In this document: positions 6,165 to 12,465 of the stretch, piece after piece
Position numbering within the stretch: position 1 is the first letter of the stretch
Layout: each line of letters begins with the position of its first letter
Assembly: GCA_900554395.1 (NCBI GenBank)
Contig: USHB01000017.1
Span: forward strand, 1 to 12,465
Origin: an uncultured Phascolarctobacterium sp.
GTDB lineage: Bacteria > Bacillota > Negativicutes > Acidaminococcales > Acidaminococcaceae
Direction: 5' to 3'
Length of the DNA: 12,465 nt
Program-made: the position numbers and the translations under genes
The notes under the pieces: generated by a model
The model's database searches: none
Seen by the model: the letters and a program-made list of their open reading frames with translations, nothing else
Told to the model about the DNA's origin: nothing

Positions 6165-6848
6165 TCACCTCCACTCGTCGCTGACGAGTTTGCCGTCGCG
6201 CATTACCAGAATACGTTTGGTCTGCTCAGCAATATCCGGCTCGTGCGTAACCATAACGATGGTTTTTCCTTCGTCATTCATAGCTTTAAAAATATCCATA
6301 ATTTCATAGCTTGATTTTGTATCAAGGTTGCCGGTAGGTTCATCGGCCATAATAATGGCCGGATTATTTACCAATGCACGGGCAATAGCAACACGCTGCC
6401 GCTGACCGCCGCTCATCTCGTTGGGCTTATGGTCAAGCCTGTTGCCAAGCCCTACCGATGACAGCGCCGCAGCAGCCCGCTCCATGCGTTCTTCTTCCGG
6501 TACTCCTGCATATACCAGCGGCAAAGCAACATTTACCTGCGCTGTAAGTTTCGGCAGCAAATTAAAGTTTTGGAAAACGAATCCTATTTCCGCATTGCGC
6601 GTATGTGCCAGTTCGTTATCATCATAACCGGCAATATCGCGCCCGCGCAGAAAATAATGCCCGCTTGTCGGCCTGTCGAGGCAGCCCAAAATGTTCATCA
6701 TTGTTGATTTGCCGCTGCCGGAAGGCCCCATAATAGAGGTAAATTCGCCTTCACTGATACTGGTATTAACATGGTCAAGCGCGTGAACAACAGTATCGCC
6801 CATTACATATGATTTTACTATATCTACAAGCCTGATTATCTCTGCCAT
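6165..6848 (-). CDS. ABC transporter ATP-binding protein (MacB/LolD-type)
   Basis: A 227-residue ATPase with all motifs intact: Walker A GPSGSGKST (41-49), Q-loop Gln93 in FVFQNFNLLPKLT, signature MSGGQ (145-149), Walker B IIMADE (165-170), D-loop GNLD and H-loop His202 in MVTHEPD. The QNFNLLPKLTAQVNV and DEPTGNLD segments and the length are typical of the LolD/MacB/FtsE subfamily. It powers the FtsX-like permease encoded five bases downstream; its stop TGA lies inside that gene's SD. The start ATG (6848) is preceded by AGAGGCAGG and lies 22 bases after the adaptor gene. Here ATPase and permease are separate polypeptides, whereas E. coli MacB is a fusion. Confidence 0.95.
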   Translation of the reverse strand: MAEIIRLVDIVKSYVMGDTVVHALDHVNTSISEGEFTSIMGPSGSGKSTMMNILGCLDRPTSGHYFLRGRDIAGYDDNELAHTRNAEIGFVFQNFNLLPKLTAQVNVALPLVYAGVPEEERMERAAAALSSVGLGNRLDHKPNEMSGGQRQRVAIARALVNNPAIIMADEPTGNLDTKSSYEIMDIFKAMNDEGKTIVMVTHEPDIAEQTKRILVMRDGKLVSDEWR

Positions 6849-6870
6849 GTCCTGCCTCTTTCACGGCCGG

Positions 6871-7926
6871 TTAAATCGGCCCTCTCATATTATTCTGCTG
6901 GGTTGTGCGCTGTTTTACAAGCAGCACATCGCCTTCATGTAAATCACCTGTTACGGCAATATTTTCTTCGCCGCTCAGCCCAATCGTTACATCAACATCA
7001 CGGGATGTTTTGGTTTTTTCATCGTAAACTTTAACATAACGGCGTCCATTTTCATAATAAATGCAGTTAGGAGGCACCATTAAAGTATTTTCCTGCTGCT
7101 CAACAACAATATTCGTCCTTGCCGTCATCGTCGGCAGAAGTTTTCCTTCAGGGTTGGCAACGTCAACATAAACAGTGTAATAAATTACATTATCTTCCGT
7201 TACTGCTGAACGCGAAATTAAACGCACCGTACCGGTAAAAGTTTCTTCCGGATAAGCGTCAACCGTAAATTCAACCGTCTGCCCTACTTTTACGCGGCCT
7301 ATGTCAGATTCGTCCACCAAAGTATCAATCTGCATATCGTCAAGATTAGCCACGGACATAATTACCTGCGGTTCGCTGATACCGGAGCTGATGGTCTGTC
7401 CTACCGGAGTCGGTTCGCCAATAATATAGCCCGAAATCGGAGAGGTAATGACTGTATCGTTTACATCGGAAACTGCCTGGTCATAATTAGCTTTTGCCAC
7501 AATGTAATCAGATTCCGCCAGGTCAAAATCGCTGCGCGAAATTGCACCCTGCGCCAAAAGCGCGGTGTAGCGATTGTAGGTAAGCTGTGCATTGTCAAGG
7601 CGTGCCTTCATCTGACGCGCTGTTGCTTCCAAAGCGGTGCTGTCCAGTCTTACCAGAACCTGTCCGGCTTCAACATGCTGATTTTCTTCTACCAGCACTT
7701 CCACAATACGGCCGGTAATTTTGGAGCTGATATCTACATTATCGACAGCGCTTAAACTGCCTGTTGCCGAAATGCTGTCTTTCAGCGTGCCGTATTCAAC
7801 TTTTGCCGTTTTTACAGTAGTTTCAACCTGCGTTATGCTTTGGTAATACGAATATCCTGCATAGCAGATTGCAGCAAGAATAACAAGAAAACCGATTACA
7901 TATTTATTGTTCTTAATAAACTTCAT
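6871..7926 (-). CDS. macA: MacA-type periplasmic adaptor (membrane fusion protein)
   Basis: A 351-residue HlyD/RND-MFP family adaptor. It has a short basic N-terminus and one membrane anchor (about 9-28). A lipoyl half-motif follows (SGSLSAVDN-like SATGSLSAVDNVDISSKITG, 53-72, with VEAGQVLVRLD at 85-95). Next come a short alpha-helical hairpin (about 96-155, ISRSDFDLAES), the second lipoyl half (about 159-180) and beta-barrel and membrane-proximal domains to about 340. It would bridge the inner-membrane permease to an outer-membrane duct; no TolC gene is in the window. The start was set at ATG 7926, because AGGAGGGG sits at an earlier in-frame ATG (7944) and would be its own coding sequence. 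First gene of the exporter operon, with promoter and operator-like signals upstream. The sequence resembles both MacA and related Firmicutes YknX-type adaptors. Confidence 0.92.
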   Translation of the reverse strand: MKFIKNNKYVIGFLVILAAICYAGYSYYQSITQVETTVKTAKVEYGTLKDSISATGSLSAVDNVDISSKITGRIVEVLVEENQHVEAGQVLVRLDSTALEATARQMKARLDNAQLTYNRYTALLAQGAISRSDFDLAESDYIVAKANYDQAVSDVNDTVITSPISGYIIGEPTPVGQTISSGISEPQVIMSVANLDDMQIDTLVDESDIGRVKVGQTVEFTVDAYPEETFTGTVRLISRSAVTEDNVIYYTVYVDVANPEGKLLPTMTARTNIVVEQQENTLMVPPNCIYYENGRRYVKVYDEKTKTSRDVDVTIGLSGEENIAVTGDLHEGDVLLVKQRTTQQNNMRGPI

Positions 7927-7950
7927 CTCTATACCCCTCCTCATAATGTC

Positions 7951-7970
7951 TAATTAGCTTTCACTAATTA
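7951..7970 (-). repeat. Operator-like palindrome at the macA transcription start
   Basis: TAATTAG (7970-7964) and CTAATTA (7957-7951) are perfect inverted repeats separated by six bases. The dyad begins one base after the proximal macA -10 box, so it covers the expected transcription start. A dimeric repressor of the MarR or TetR type could bind it. In RNA it would form eight pairs closed by a GAAA tetraloop, so a 5' mRNA-stabilising hairpin is the alternative. Confidence 0.5.
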
Positions 7971-7971
7971 A

Positions 7972-7980
7972 ATTATAACA
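7972..7980 (-). promoter_or_regulatory. Proximal extended -10 promoter of the macA operon
   Basis: TGTTATAAT on the minus strand is a perfect extended -10, 45 bases before the macA ATG. The -35 position holds only a weak TTTAAC 17 bases upstream. The palindrome at 7951-7970 follows directly, as expected for a repressor-controlled start. Confidence 0.55.
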
Positions 7981-7998
7981 TTTTCGTCTTTGTTGTTA

Positions 7999-8026
7999 AA
8001 TATATATTACACATAAACTATGTCAA
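7999..8026 (-). promoter_or_regulatory. Distal promoter candidate of the macA operon
   Basis: A perfect TTGACA (8026-8021) is followed after 16 bases by TATATT (8004-7999) on the minus strand. Transcripts from here would run through the proximal promoter and palindrome before reaching macA. The region is very AT-rich, so chance matches to the -10 are easy; the perfect -35 is the stronger part. Confidence 0.45.
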
Positions 8027-8084
8027 ATTTATGGCAGCCTGCATTTATTGCAGCATATTTTAAATAGCGCTTTATGCACAAAAG

Positions 8085-8093
8085 TGTTATACT
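8085..8093 (+). promoter_or_regulatory. Extended -10 promoter of the 33-aa peptide / acyltransferase pair
   Basis: TGTTATACT is an extended -10 with one mismatch in the hexamer, 35 bases before the ATG at 8129 and upstream of the SD GGGAGG (8114-8119). No -35 hexamer is recognisable. It is divergent from the macA promoters, whose -35 lies about 60 bases away. Confidence 0.45.
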
Positions 8094-8128
8094 AAAACTA
8101 TAAAGTCATACATGGGAGGTTGAACAGT

Positions 8129-8230
8129 ATGAAAAAATCGTCCTGGGTTATTCTGCTTATTTTAGCTTTTATTGGTTACTGCCTGCTGCGCAAAAAACGT
8201 AAAGATAAAGAAACCGTTAATGAAAACTGA
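8129..8230 (+). CDS. Very small single-span membrane peptide (33 aa)
   Basis: A 33-codon ORF that begins MKKSSWVILLILAFIGYCLL and continues into a strongly charged tail RKKRKDKETVNEN. This is one hydrophobic helix with a basic cytoplasmic end. GGGAGG lies nine bases before the ATG (8129), and an extended -10 promoter lies upstream, so expression signals are better than for the downstream acyltransferase start. It overlaps that gene by 11 bases (8220-8230) in another frame. I know no family for it. It may be a small membrane peptide acting with the acyltransferase, or mainly a translated leader that delivers ribosomes to the next start. Confidence 0.6.
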   Translation: MKKSSWVILLILAFIGYCLLRKKRKDKETVNEN

Positions 8231-8960
8231 TCGCTGCCACTTTATTAATGTGCTGCGCGGCGCAGCACTTATTAATATGTTTATTTACCACGCCGTTTGG
8301 AATATGCACAACCTGTTTGGTCAAAATATAAGCTGGCTGCATGCGACGCCTGCCTATCTGTGGCAGCAGAGCGGCGCGGCTCTGTTTATTTTTCTTTCCG
8401 GTTTTTGCTGGGCGCTGTCGCATAAACACATAAAGCGCAGCCTTACTATTTTAGGCTGCGCCTTTTTAATTTTTGCCGTTACTTATTTTTTTGACAGTAA
8501 TAATCTCATCACTTTCGGTATTTTATCATTTATCGGCAGCGCAATGCTGCTGATGCTGCCAATACAAAAATTAATTTATAAAATTAAGCCGGCAGCAGGA
8601 TTAACTGGCAGTTTTATTTTATTTTTTGTTTTAAAAAATACCGGCCATGGTTATATTGGCTTATTAAACTGGCAATGCCAGTTACCGCTGAATTGGTACG
8701 CCAATTATTTTACTGCGTGGCTTGGATTGCCTCCGGAAAACTTTTATTCTGCCGACTATTTTCCGGTTATTCCTTGGATTTTTATATATACCGGCGGTTA
8801 TTTTGCCTGCCGTTTATGCCGTAATTGCTTAAATAATAATTCCATTCTTTATTTTGATATTAAACCTTTATCCGCACTTGGCAGGCATTCTCTTGCCGCC
8901 TATCTGATTCATCAGCCTGTAATTTACGGTTTGATGCTGTTATGGTATAAGTGTTTATAA
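8220..8960 (+). CDS. DUF1624 / heparan-alpha-glucosaminide N-acetyltransferase-like membrane protein
   Basis: A 246-residue polytopic membrane protein with about seven hydrophobic segments. The N-terminal RCHFINVLRGAALINMFIYH (5-24) matches the family pattern with R-G and the conserved His24. FPVIPWIFIYTGGYF (181-195) and LGRHSLAAYLIHQPVIYG (220-237) are the other hallmarks of the DUF1624/HGSNAT catalytic domain. In the human enzyme this domain transfers acetyl from acetyl-CoA across the membrane to terminal glucosamine. Bacterial members are probably cell-envelope acyltransferases with unknown acceptors. The start was chosen at ATG 8220, where family similarity begins. An in-frame TTG at 8172 would lie inside the 33-aa ORF and adds unrelated residues. 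The SD is weak (AAAGA), so coupling to the upstream small ORF is likely. A bidirectional terminator follows. Confidence 0.85.
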   Translation: MKTDRCHFINVLRGAALINMFIYHAVWNMHNLFGQNISWLHATPAYLWQQSGAALFIFLSGFCWALSHKHIKRSLTILGCAFLIFAVTYFFDSNNLITFGILSFIGSAMLLMLPIQKLIYKIKPAAGLTGSFILFFVLKNTGHGYIGLLNWQCQLPLNWYANYFTAWLGLPPENFYSADYFPVIPWIFIYTGGYFACRLCRNCLNNNSILYFDIKPLSALGRHSLAAYLIHQPVIYGLMLLWYKCL

Positions 8961-8965
8961 ATTAC

Positions 8966-9004
8966 AAAACCGGGCCTGCTTACGCAGTACCCGGTTTTTA
9001 TTTT
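8966..9004. terminator. Bidirectional intrinsic terminator
   Basis: AAAACCGGG (8966-8974) pairs with CCCGGTTTT (8990-8998), and inside it CTGC pairs with GCAG around a TTAC loop. On the plus strand the T-rich tail TTTTTATTTT follows (ending the acyltransferase transcript). On the minus strand the complement also ends in a T run, serving the convergent 141-aa gene whose stop is at 9015. Confidence 0.85.
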
Positions 9005-9014
9005 GGCTAAAATA

Positions 9015-9440
9015 TTATTTCTTTTCTTCGCTGCCCTGTTCATTAGCCGGCTGAGGCGGAACAATCGCAATATTTAAAAGCAGCGGTTTTTCATTTTTTA
9101 CGGCAAAGTCGGCAATAACCATCATTACTTTATCGCCTTCAAAGCCTGCGCCGTAAACCAAACGGTCAACGCCGGGGCGTTTAATAAGATTTACAAGCTG
9201 TTTTTCTTTGTAAGCGCCCAAATCTTTGGTAATGCTTGCTTTATATTCGTTAAATTTAGTTTCATCAAAGTTTGCTTTCATGTCAGCACTCAAAATTGAA
9301 GAAACATTCGTGTAAGAAGACGCGGTCAAAAACTGGTCTACCATTTTTGCTTCTGCATCAAGCACGCTGCCGTCGCTGGCAAAGCAGGCAGAAGATACGG
9401 TCATTACAAGCATCATCACAATCAGTAAAATTTTTTTCAT
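9015..9440 (-). CDS. Secreted DUF3887-like protein
   Basis: A 141-residue protein with a clear signal peptide: MKKILLIVMMLVMTVSSACF, with probable type I cleavage after CFA in SSACFASDG. The SSAC could also be read as a poor lipobox, but Ser at -3 makes a lipoprotein less likely. The mature part (TASSYTNVSSILSADMKANFDETKFNEY, then a KQLVNLIK strand region and DKVMMVIADFA) resembles DUF3887-type domains. These small alpha+beta folds occur in exported proteins of Firmicutes, with no known biochemical role. The C-terminus is low-complexity and polar (QPANEQGSEEKK). A strong SD (AAGGGAGG) and its own promoter precede it, so it is monocistronic between two terminators. The DUF assignment is from pattern memory and moderate. 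Confidence 0.72.
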   Translation of the reverse strand: MKKILLIVMMLVMTVSSACFASDGSVLDAEAKMVDQFLTASSYTNVSSILSADMKANFDETKFNEYKASITKDLGAYKEKQLVNLIKRPGVDRLVYGAGFEGDKVMMVIADFAVKNEKPLLLNIAIVPPQPANEQGSEEKK

Positions 9441-9471
9441 CGAAGAACCTCCCTTAAAATTGTCTTTTCAT

Positions 9472-9500
9472 ATTATAGCACAAAAAAAGCAGGTGAAAAC
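9472..9500 (-). promoter_or_regulatory. Promoter of the secreted 141-aa gene
   Basis: TGCTATAAT (9480-9472) on the minus strand is a perfect extended -10, with a weak TTTTCA -35 (9499-9494) 16 bases upstream. The -35 lies inside the dapL terminator stem, so terminator and promoter share bases. The ATG follows 31 bases after the -10. Confidence 0.6.
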
Positions 9501-9517
9501 ACTTTTCACCTGCTTTT
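9482..9517 (-). terminator. dapL: Intrinsic terminator of dapF-dapL
   Basis: On the minus strand AAAAGCAGGTGAAAA (9517-9503) pairs perfectly with TTTTCACCTGCTTTT (9499-9485) around a three-base loop, and the T run continues to seven (9488-9482). It lies 10 bases after the dapL stop. The inverse orientation also has a short T run, so it may work weakly both ways. Confidence 0.93.
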
Positions 9518-9527
9518 CACATATTTT

Positions 9528-10724
9528 TTATAAACCTTTTTCAATGCGTTCCATTGCTTCAATGGTATTTTCTCTGCTGCCAAAAGCAGTCAGGCGGAAA
9601 TAACCTTCGCCCATGGAACCGAAACCTGCACCTGGAGTACCGACAACTGCAAGTTTTTCCAAGAGATAGTCGAAAAATTCCCAAGAACCCATGCCATTGG
9701 GGCACTGCATCCAAATATACGGAGAATGGGTGCCGCCATAGAATTTTATGCCTTTTTTAGTAAGAGCTTCTGCCATAATGCGGGCGTTTTCTTTATAGAA
9801 AGCCAGCATTTCGTGGCATTCCTTTTGCCCCTGCTCACTGAACACAGCTTCGGCACCGCGTTGGATGATATAAGGCACACCGTTGAATTTGGTAGTCTGA
9901 CGGCGCAGCCACATTTTGTTCATTTCCATTTCTTTGCCGTCTTTGGTTTTACGCACCAGTTCATGCGGAACGATGGTGTAACCGCAGCGGGTACCGGTAA
10001 AGCCGGCAGTTTTAGAAAGAGAGCAAAGCTCAATAGCGCATTTTTTTGCACCTTCAACAGCAAAAATGCTGCGCGGAATGCTCGGGTCGCTGATAAAAGA
10101 TTCGTATGCGGCATCGTACAAAATAACTGCATCATTTTTCAGTGCATAAGCCACCCATTTTTCAAGCTGTTCTTTGGTGTAAACAGCGCCGGTCGGGTTA
10201 TTAGGAGAGCACAAATAAATAATATCAGCTTTTACGCTGTCATCCGGCATCGGCAAAAAGTCATTTTCCGGTTTGCCCTGCATATAGATAATTTTGCGTC
10301 CGCACATTACGTTGGTATCAAGATAAACCGGATATACCGGGTCAGGAATTAAAATTACATTGTCATTGCTGAAAATATCAGTCATATTGCCGCAATCGCT
10401 TTTAGCACCGTCGCTGATGAAAATTTCATCACTGGCAACAGTTACGCCAAAGCTGGCATAATATTTGGCAATAGCTTCATGCAAAAAGTCATATCCCTGT
10501 TCCGGGCCATAACCGCGGAAAGTTTCTTTAACGCCCATTTCGGCAACTGCTTTCTGCATTGCTTCAACAACAGCAGGTGCAAGCGGCAGAGTTACATCAC
10601 CAATGCCCATTTTTATGATTTTCTTTTCGGGATGCGCTGCCGTAAATTCTGCTACCTTGTGTGCAATTTGCGAAAACAGGTAACTTTCTTTTAAATTACA
10701 ATAATTTTGGTTAACAAAAGCCAT
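9528..10724 (-). CDS. dapL: LL-diaminopimelate aminotransferase DapL
   Basis: A 398-residue class I/II PLP-dependent aminotransferase that converts tetrahydrodipicolinate directly to LL-2,6-diaminopimelate with glutamate as amino donor, bypassing the succinylase/acetylase steps. The N-terminus NQNYCNLKESYLFSQIAHKV and IKMGIGDVTLPLAPAVVEAM are characteristic of DapL. DGAKSD (105-110), the SPNNPTGA loop (173-180), DAAYE (204-208) and the PLP-lysine motif SLSKTAGFTGTR (235-246, Lys238) are all present, as is the C-terminal GYFRLTAFG arginine region. The length fits the plant/Chlamydia/Firmicutes form. The ATG has GGGGGAG upstream. It lies 32 bases after dapF, so the two enzymes, which act consecutively (DapL then DapF), share an operon. 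Confidence 0.96.
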   Translation of the reverse strand: MAFVNQNYCNLKESYLFSQIAHKVAEFTAAHPEKKIIKMGIGDVTLPLAPAVVEAMQKAVAEMGVKETFRGYGPEQGYDFLHEAIAKYYASFGVTVASDEIFISDGAKSDCGNMTDIFSNDNVILIPDPVYPVYLDTNVMCGRKIIYMQGKPENDFLPMPDDSVKADIIYLCSPNNPTGAVYTKEQLEKWVAYALKNDAVILYDAAYESFISDPSIPRSIFAVEGAKKCAIELCSLSKTAGFTGTRCGYTIVPHELVRKTKDGKEMEMNKMWLRRQTTKFNGVPYIIQRGAEAVFSEQGQKECHEMLAFYKENARIMAEALTKKGIKFYGGTHSPYIWMQCPNGMGSWEFFDYLLEKLAVVGTPGAGFGSMGEGYFRLTAFGSRENTIEAMERIEKGL

Positions 10725-10756
10725 TCTTTTACTCCCCCATTTAAAAATATATAAAA

Positions 10757-11626
10757 TTATTTGGAAACTATTTCATCGGGAATATCTATTACTCCGTCAA
10801 AAACAAGCGTAGCAGGCCCTTTTAAAATAACGCTGTCATCTTTGCAGTAAGTTACTTTAAGTTCGCCGCCTTTGGCAATAACTTTTAATTCTTCATCACG
10901 TTTGCCTGCATTGTTTAAAGTTACGCAGGCAACCGCAACAGCACAAGCACCGGTACCGCAGGCCCATGTTTCGCCGCTGCCGCGTTCCCATACGCGGAAC
11001 TTAACGGTATTTTTGTCAATAACTTGTACAAACTCGGTATTTACGCCTTCCGGAAATAATTTATGATGTTCAAACAAAGGTCCGATTTTCTCAAGGTCAA
11101 GGCTGTCCACATCATCAACAAAAGTTACATAATGCGGATTGCCCATAGAAATGGCAGTACCGTTGTAAACAACATCTTCGGCAATTACAAGTCCCTGGTC
11201 AACAAATACAAAGTGGTCGCTTATCATCGGAATTTCCGTGCATTTAAATACCGGTTTGCCCATATCGACGGAAGCTTCTTCAACCTTGCCGTCTTTTAAG
11301 GTAACATCAATAGTTTTAATGCCGGATAAAGTTTCTATGGTAAAAGTTGTTTTATCTGTTAAGCCTTTATCGTAAACATATTTTGCCACGCAGCGGATAC
11401 CGTTGCCGCACATTTTGCCTTCGGAAGCATCGGCATTGAACATACGCATTCTGAAATCAGCTTTATCGGACGGCATAATTAAAATAAGCCCGTCAGAACC
11501 GATGCCGAAACGCCTGTGGCTTACATATTCGCTTACTGCGCCGGGATTAGGAACGTCTTTTTCCATACAGTTAACGTATACATAATCATTGCCGCAGCCA
11601 TGCATTTTGGAGAATTCCAGTTTCAT
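10757..11626 (-). CDS. dapF: Diaminopimelate epimerase DapF
   Basis: A 289-residue PLP-independent epimerase that interconverts LL- and meso-diaminopimelate, giving the peptidoglycan cross-linking residue and the lysine precursor. Both catalytic cysteines are present: Cys73 in MCGNGIRC (72-79) and Cys223 in RGSGETWACGTGACA (215-229). FSKMHGCGNDYV (5-16) and HRRFGIGSDGLI (38-49) are the other family blocks. The start was set at ATG 11626: the SD AGGAGG is seven bases upstream of it, but only two bases from an earlier in-frame ATG at 11632. It is the first gene of dapF-dapL, behind a promoter and a terminator-like leader hairpin. The organism has the direct DapL route, so DapF supplies the needed stereochemical step. 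Confidence 0.96.
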   Translation of the reverse strand: MKLEFSKMHGCGNDYVYVNCMEKDVPNPGAVSEYVSHRRFGIGSDGLILIMPSDKADFRMRMFNADASEGKMCGNGIRCVAKYVYDKGLTDKTTFTIETLSGIKTIDVTLKDGKVEEASVDMGKPVFKCTEIPMISDHFVFVDQGLVIAEDVVYNGTAISMGNPHYVTFVDDVDSLDLEKIGPLFEHHKLFPEGVNTEFVQVIDKNTVKFRVWERGSGETWACGTGACAVAVACVTLNNAGKRDEELKVIAKGGELKVTYCKDDSVILKGPATLVFDGVIDIPDEIVSK

Positions 11627-11650
11627 CTTCATTCCTCCTGTTTAACCGGT

Positions 11651-11700
11651 TATACCGGAGTATTGCTTAATTAAAAGCGGCGTCCCAACAGAACGCCGCT
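11651..11700 (-). terminator. Terminator-like hairpin in the pgi-dapF gap, with a second small dyad
   Basis: AGCGGCGT (11700-11693) pairs perfectly with ACGCCGCT (11683-11676) around a nine-base loop and is followed by TTTTAATT. A second short dyad, CCGGT-ATA-ACCGG, lies near 11646-11658, just before the dapF SD. The first hairpin may end pgi transcripts. It also lies about eight bases after the predicted dapF transcription start, so it could act on dapF too. The T run is only four long, so termination may be partial. Confidence 0.6.
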
Positions 11701-11714
11701 GTCCTCATTATTAA

Positions 11715-11743
11715 AGTATACTATGAGCAAAAATTACAGTCAA
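11715..11743 (-). promoter_or_regulatory. Sigma-A-type promoter of dapF-dapL
   Basis: TTGACT (11743-11738) and TATACT (11720-11715), each one mismatch from consensus, are separated by exactly 17 bases on the minus strand. The -35 starts 8 bases after the pgi stop. Transcription would start near 11708, leaving a leader of about 80 nt that contains the hairpin at 11676-11700. Confidence 0.8.
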
Positions 11744-11750
11744 CCGCAAG

Positions 11751-12465
11751 TTAATTTTTTTGCGGCAGATTGGCAAATTTGGCTTTCATAATTTTTTTAT
11801 ACGCTTCCACGCCCGGCTGGTCAAAAGCATCCACATTCGCCAGTTCGCCTTCATATGCTACGCTCAGCATTAAAAAGTAAAACAGTTCTCCTAAATGATA
11901 AGCGTCCATTTCCGGCAAAACATACCGTGCGTTAAAGCGGTTGTCGCTGTTAAGAGCTTCCGCATTGCTGTCAAGAGCCATTGCCAGCGCATCGTTCATT
12001 TTTAGCCCGTTATATTTCTTAAAGGCGGGTTCATCAAAAGGCATGCCAAGCACAATATCTCCCGGCATATTTTTTATCTGCAAAAACTGCACAACCTTAT
12101 TGCGGATACCGTCCTGATGAAGCTGCGTCTGCGCGTGCATATCGGTTGTGCCAACAGCAGGCACCGGAGTTCTTCCATAATAAACTGTTTCACCGCTGCG
12201 GTTTTGGCGCTTGCCCAAAGATTCCGCCAAAAGCTGCACATACCACTGCCCCAGTGAGCCAAGCCGTTCACCATAGCCCATAAACACCTCAATATGGCAG
12301 CCATATTTTGCTCCGGCAAGATATTTCATCGCTGCATTCATCAGCGCAGGATTTTCATAAATATTTTCAGTCCGGCAGGCAGCTTCCATATCAGCGGCGC
12401 CGCTTAACAATTTTTCAACGTCCATACCGATAGCCGCCGCAGTAACAAGACCCGGGTCGTTTAAA
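11751..12465 (-). CDS. pgi: Glucose-6-phosphate isomerase, C-terminal part (5' end outside window)
   Basis: The reading frame is open to the window edge and encodes about 237 residues of the C-terminal half. It starts LNDPGLVTAAAIGMDVEKLL, so the ATG at 12425 is internal and not the true start. Recognisable are GSLGQWYVQLLAESLGK, the family's WxQLxAESxGK region, then TDMHAQTQLHQDG, which contains the conserved active-site-region histidine segment. FDQPGVEAYK at the C-terminus is where the conserved active-site lysine lies. The enzyme interconverts glucose-6-phosphate and fructose-6-phosphate in glycolysis/gluconeogenesis. The stop TAA is at 11751. No terminator lies between it and the dapF promoter; the hairpin at 11676-11700 is the nearest candidate. 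Confidence 0.93.
   Translation of the reverse strand, partial: LNDPGLVTAAAIGMDVEKLLSGAADMEAACRTENIYENPALMNAAMKYLAGAKYGCHIEVFMGYGERLGSLGQWYVQLLAESLGKRQNRSGETVYYGRTPVPAVGTTDMHAQTQLHQDGIRNKVVQFLQIKNMPGDIVLGMPFDEPAFKKYNGLKMNDALAMALDSNAEALNSDNRFNARYVLPEMDAYHLGELFYFLMLSVAYEGELANVDAFDQPGVEAYKKIMKAKFANLPQKN

Noticed and set aside
5863..6309. 148-codon plus-strand open frame opposite macB and the ATPase gene
   Set aside because: Antisense shadow across two well-supported genes; the composition reflects the reverse of coding sequence.
9015..9440. Secreted 141-aa protein as a lipoprotein (SSAC)
   Set aside because: Ser at -3 is a poor lipobox residue and CFA|SDG is a good type I signal peptidase site, so plain secretion is preferred.
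9726..10352. 208-codon open frame on the plus strand opposite dapL
   Set aside because: It is an antisense shadow of a clearly functional dapL with all motifs intact; its translation shows no recognisable domain and it has no SD or promoter.
11641..11708. Lysine riboswitch upstream of dapF
   Set aside because: The leader is only about 80 nt and lacks the five-helix junction, which needs more than twice that length.

Overview
The window (about 12.5 kb, moderate GC, nearly all genes on the minus strand) looks like a chromosomal segment of a diderm Firmicute of the Negativicutes type, possibly close to Acidaminococcaceae/Phascolarctobacterium. This is inferred from the Firmicutes-style nadD-yqeK-LCP-rsfS block, a MacAB-type exporter with periplasmic adaptor, and the dapL/dapF lysine-meso-DAP branch. 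No RNA genes, insertion sequences, phage genes or CRISPR arrays are visible. Several promoters share an extended -10 (TGnTATAAT/TATACT): before nadD, macA, the 33-aa small protein and the secreted 141-aa protein.

Layout from the left, read on the minus strand unless stated. Bases 1-97 hold the first 32 codons of a DAHP synthase, the entry enzyme of aromatic amino acid synthesis. Upstream of it (98-406) is a complete leader region: a sigma-A-like promoter, an SD-preceded 49-codon ORF packed with Phe/Tyr codons plus one Trp, and a strong intrinsic terminator just before the DAHP synthase gene. This is the architecture of a ribosome-mediated transcription attenuator, and it is the most interesting item here.

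Bases 469-4735 form one tightly packed operon in the order nadD, yqeK, LCP (LytR-CpsA-Psr), rsfS, cvfB, tauE, with ATGA or short overlaps at most joints. yqeK is split into two frames at an ATGA overlap by an apparent small deletion. Bases 4779-7926 form the macA, ABC ATPase, macB and 57-aa membrane protein operon, with an operator-like palindrome at its likely transcription start. Transcribed the other way (8129-8960, plus strand) are a 33-aa single-span peptide and an overlapping DUF1624/HGSNAT-type membrane acyltransferase, ending at a bidirectional terminator. Bases 9015-9440 encode a secreted DUF3887-like protein.

Bases 9528-11626 hold dapF and dapL, two steps from tetrahydrodipicolinate to meso-diaminopimelate for peptidoglycan and lysine. 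They have a good promoter followed at once by a terminator-like hairpin. At the right edge is the 3' part of pgi (glucose-6-phosphate isomerase), cut by the window end.
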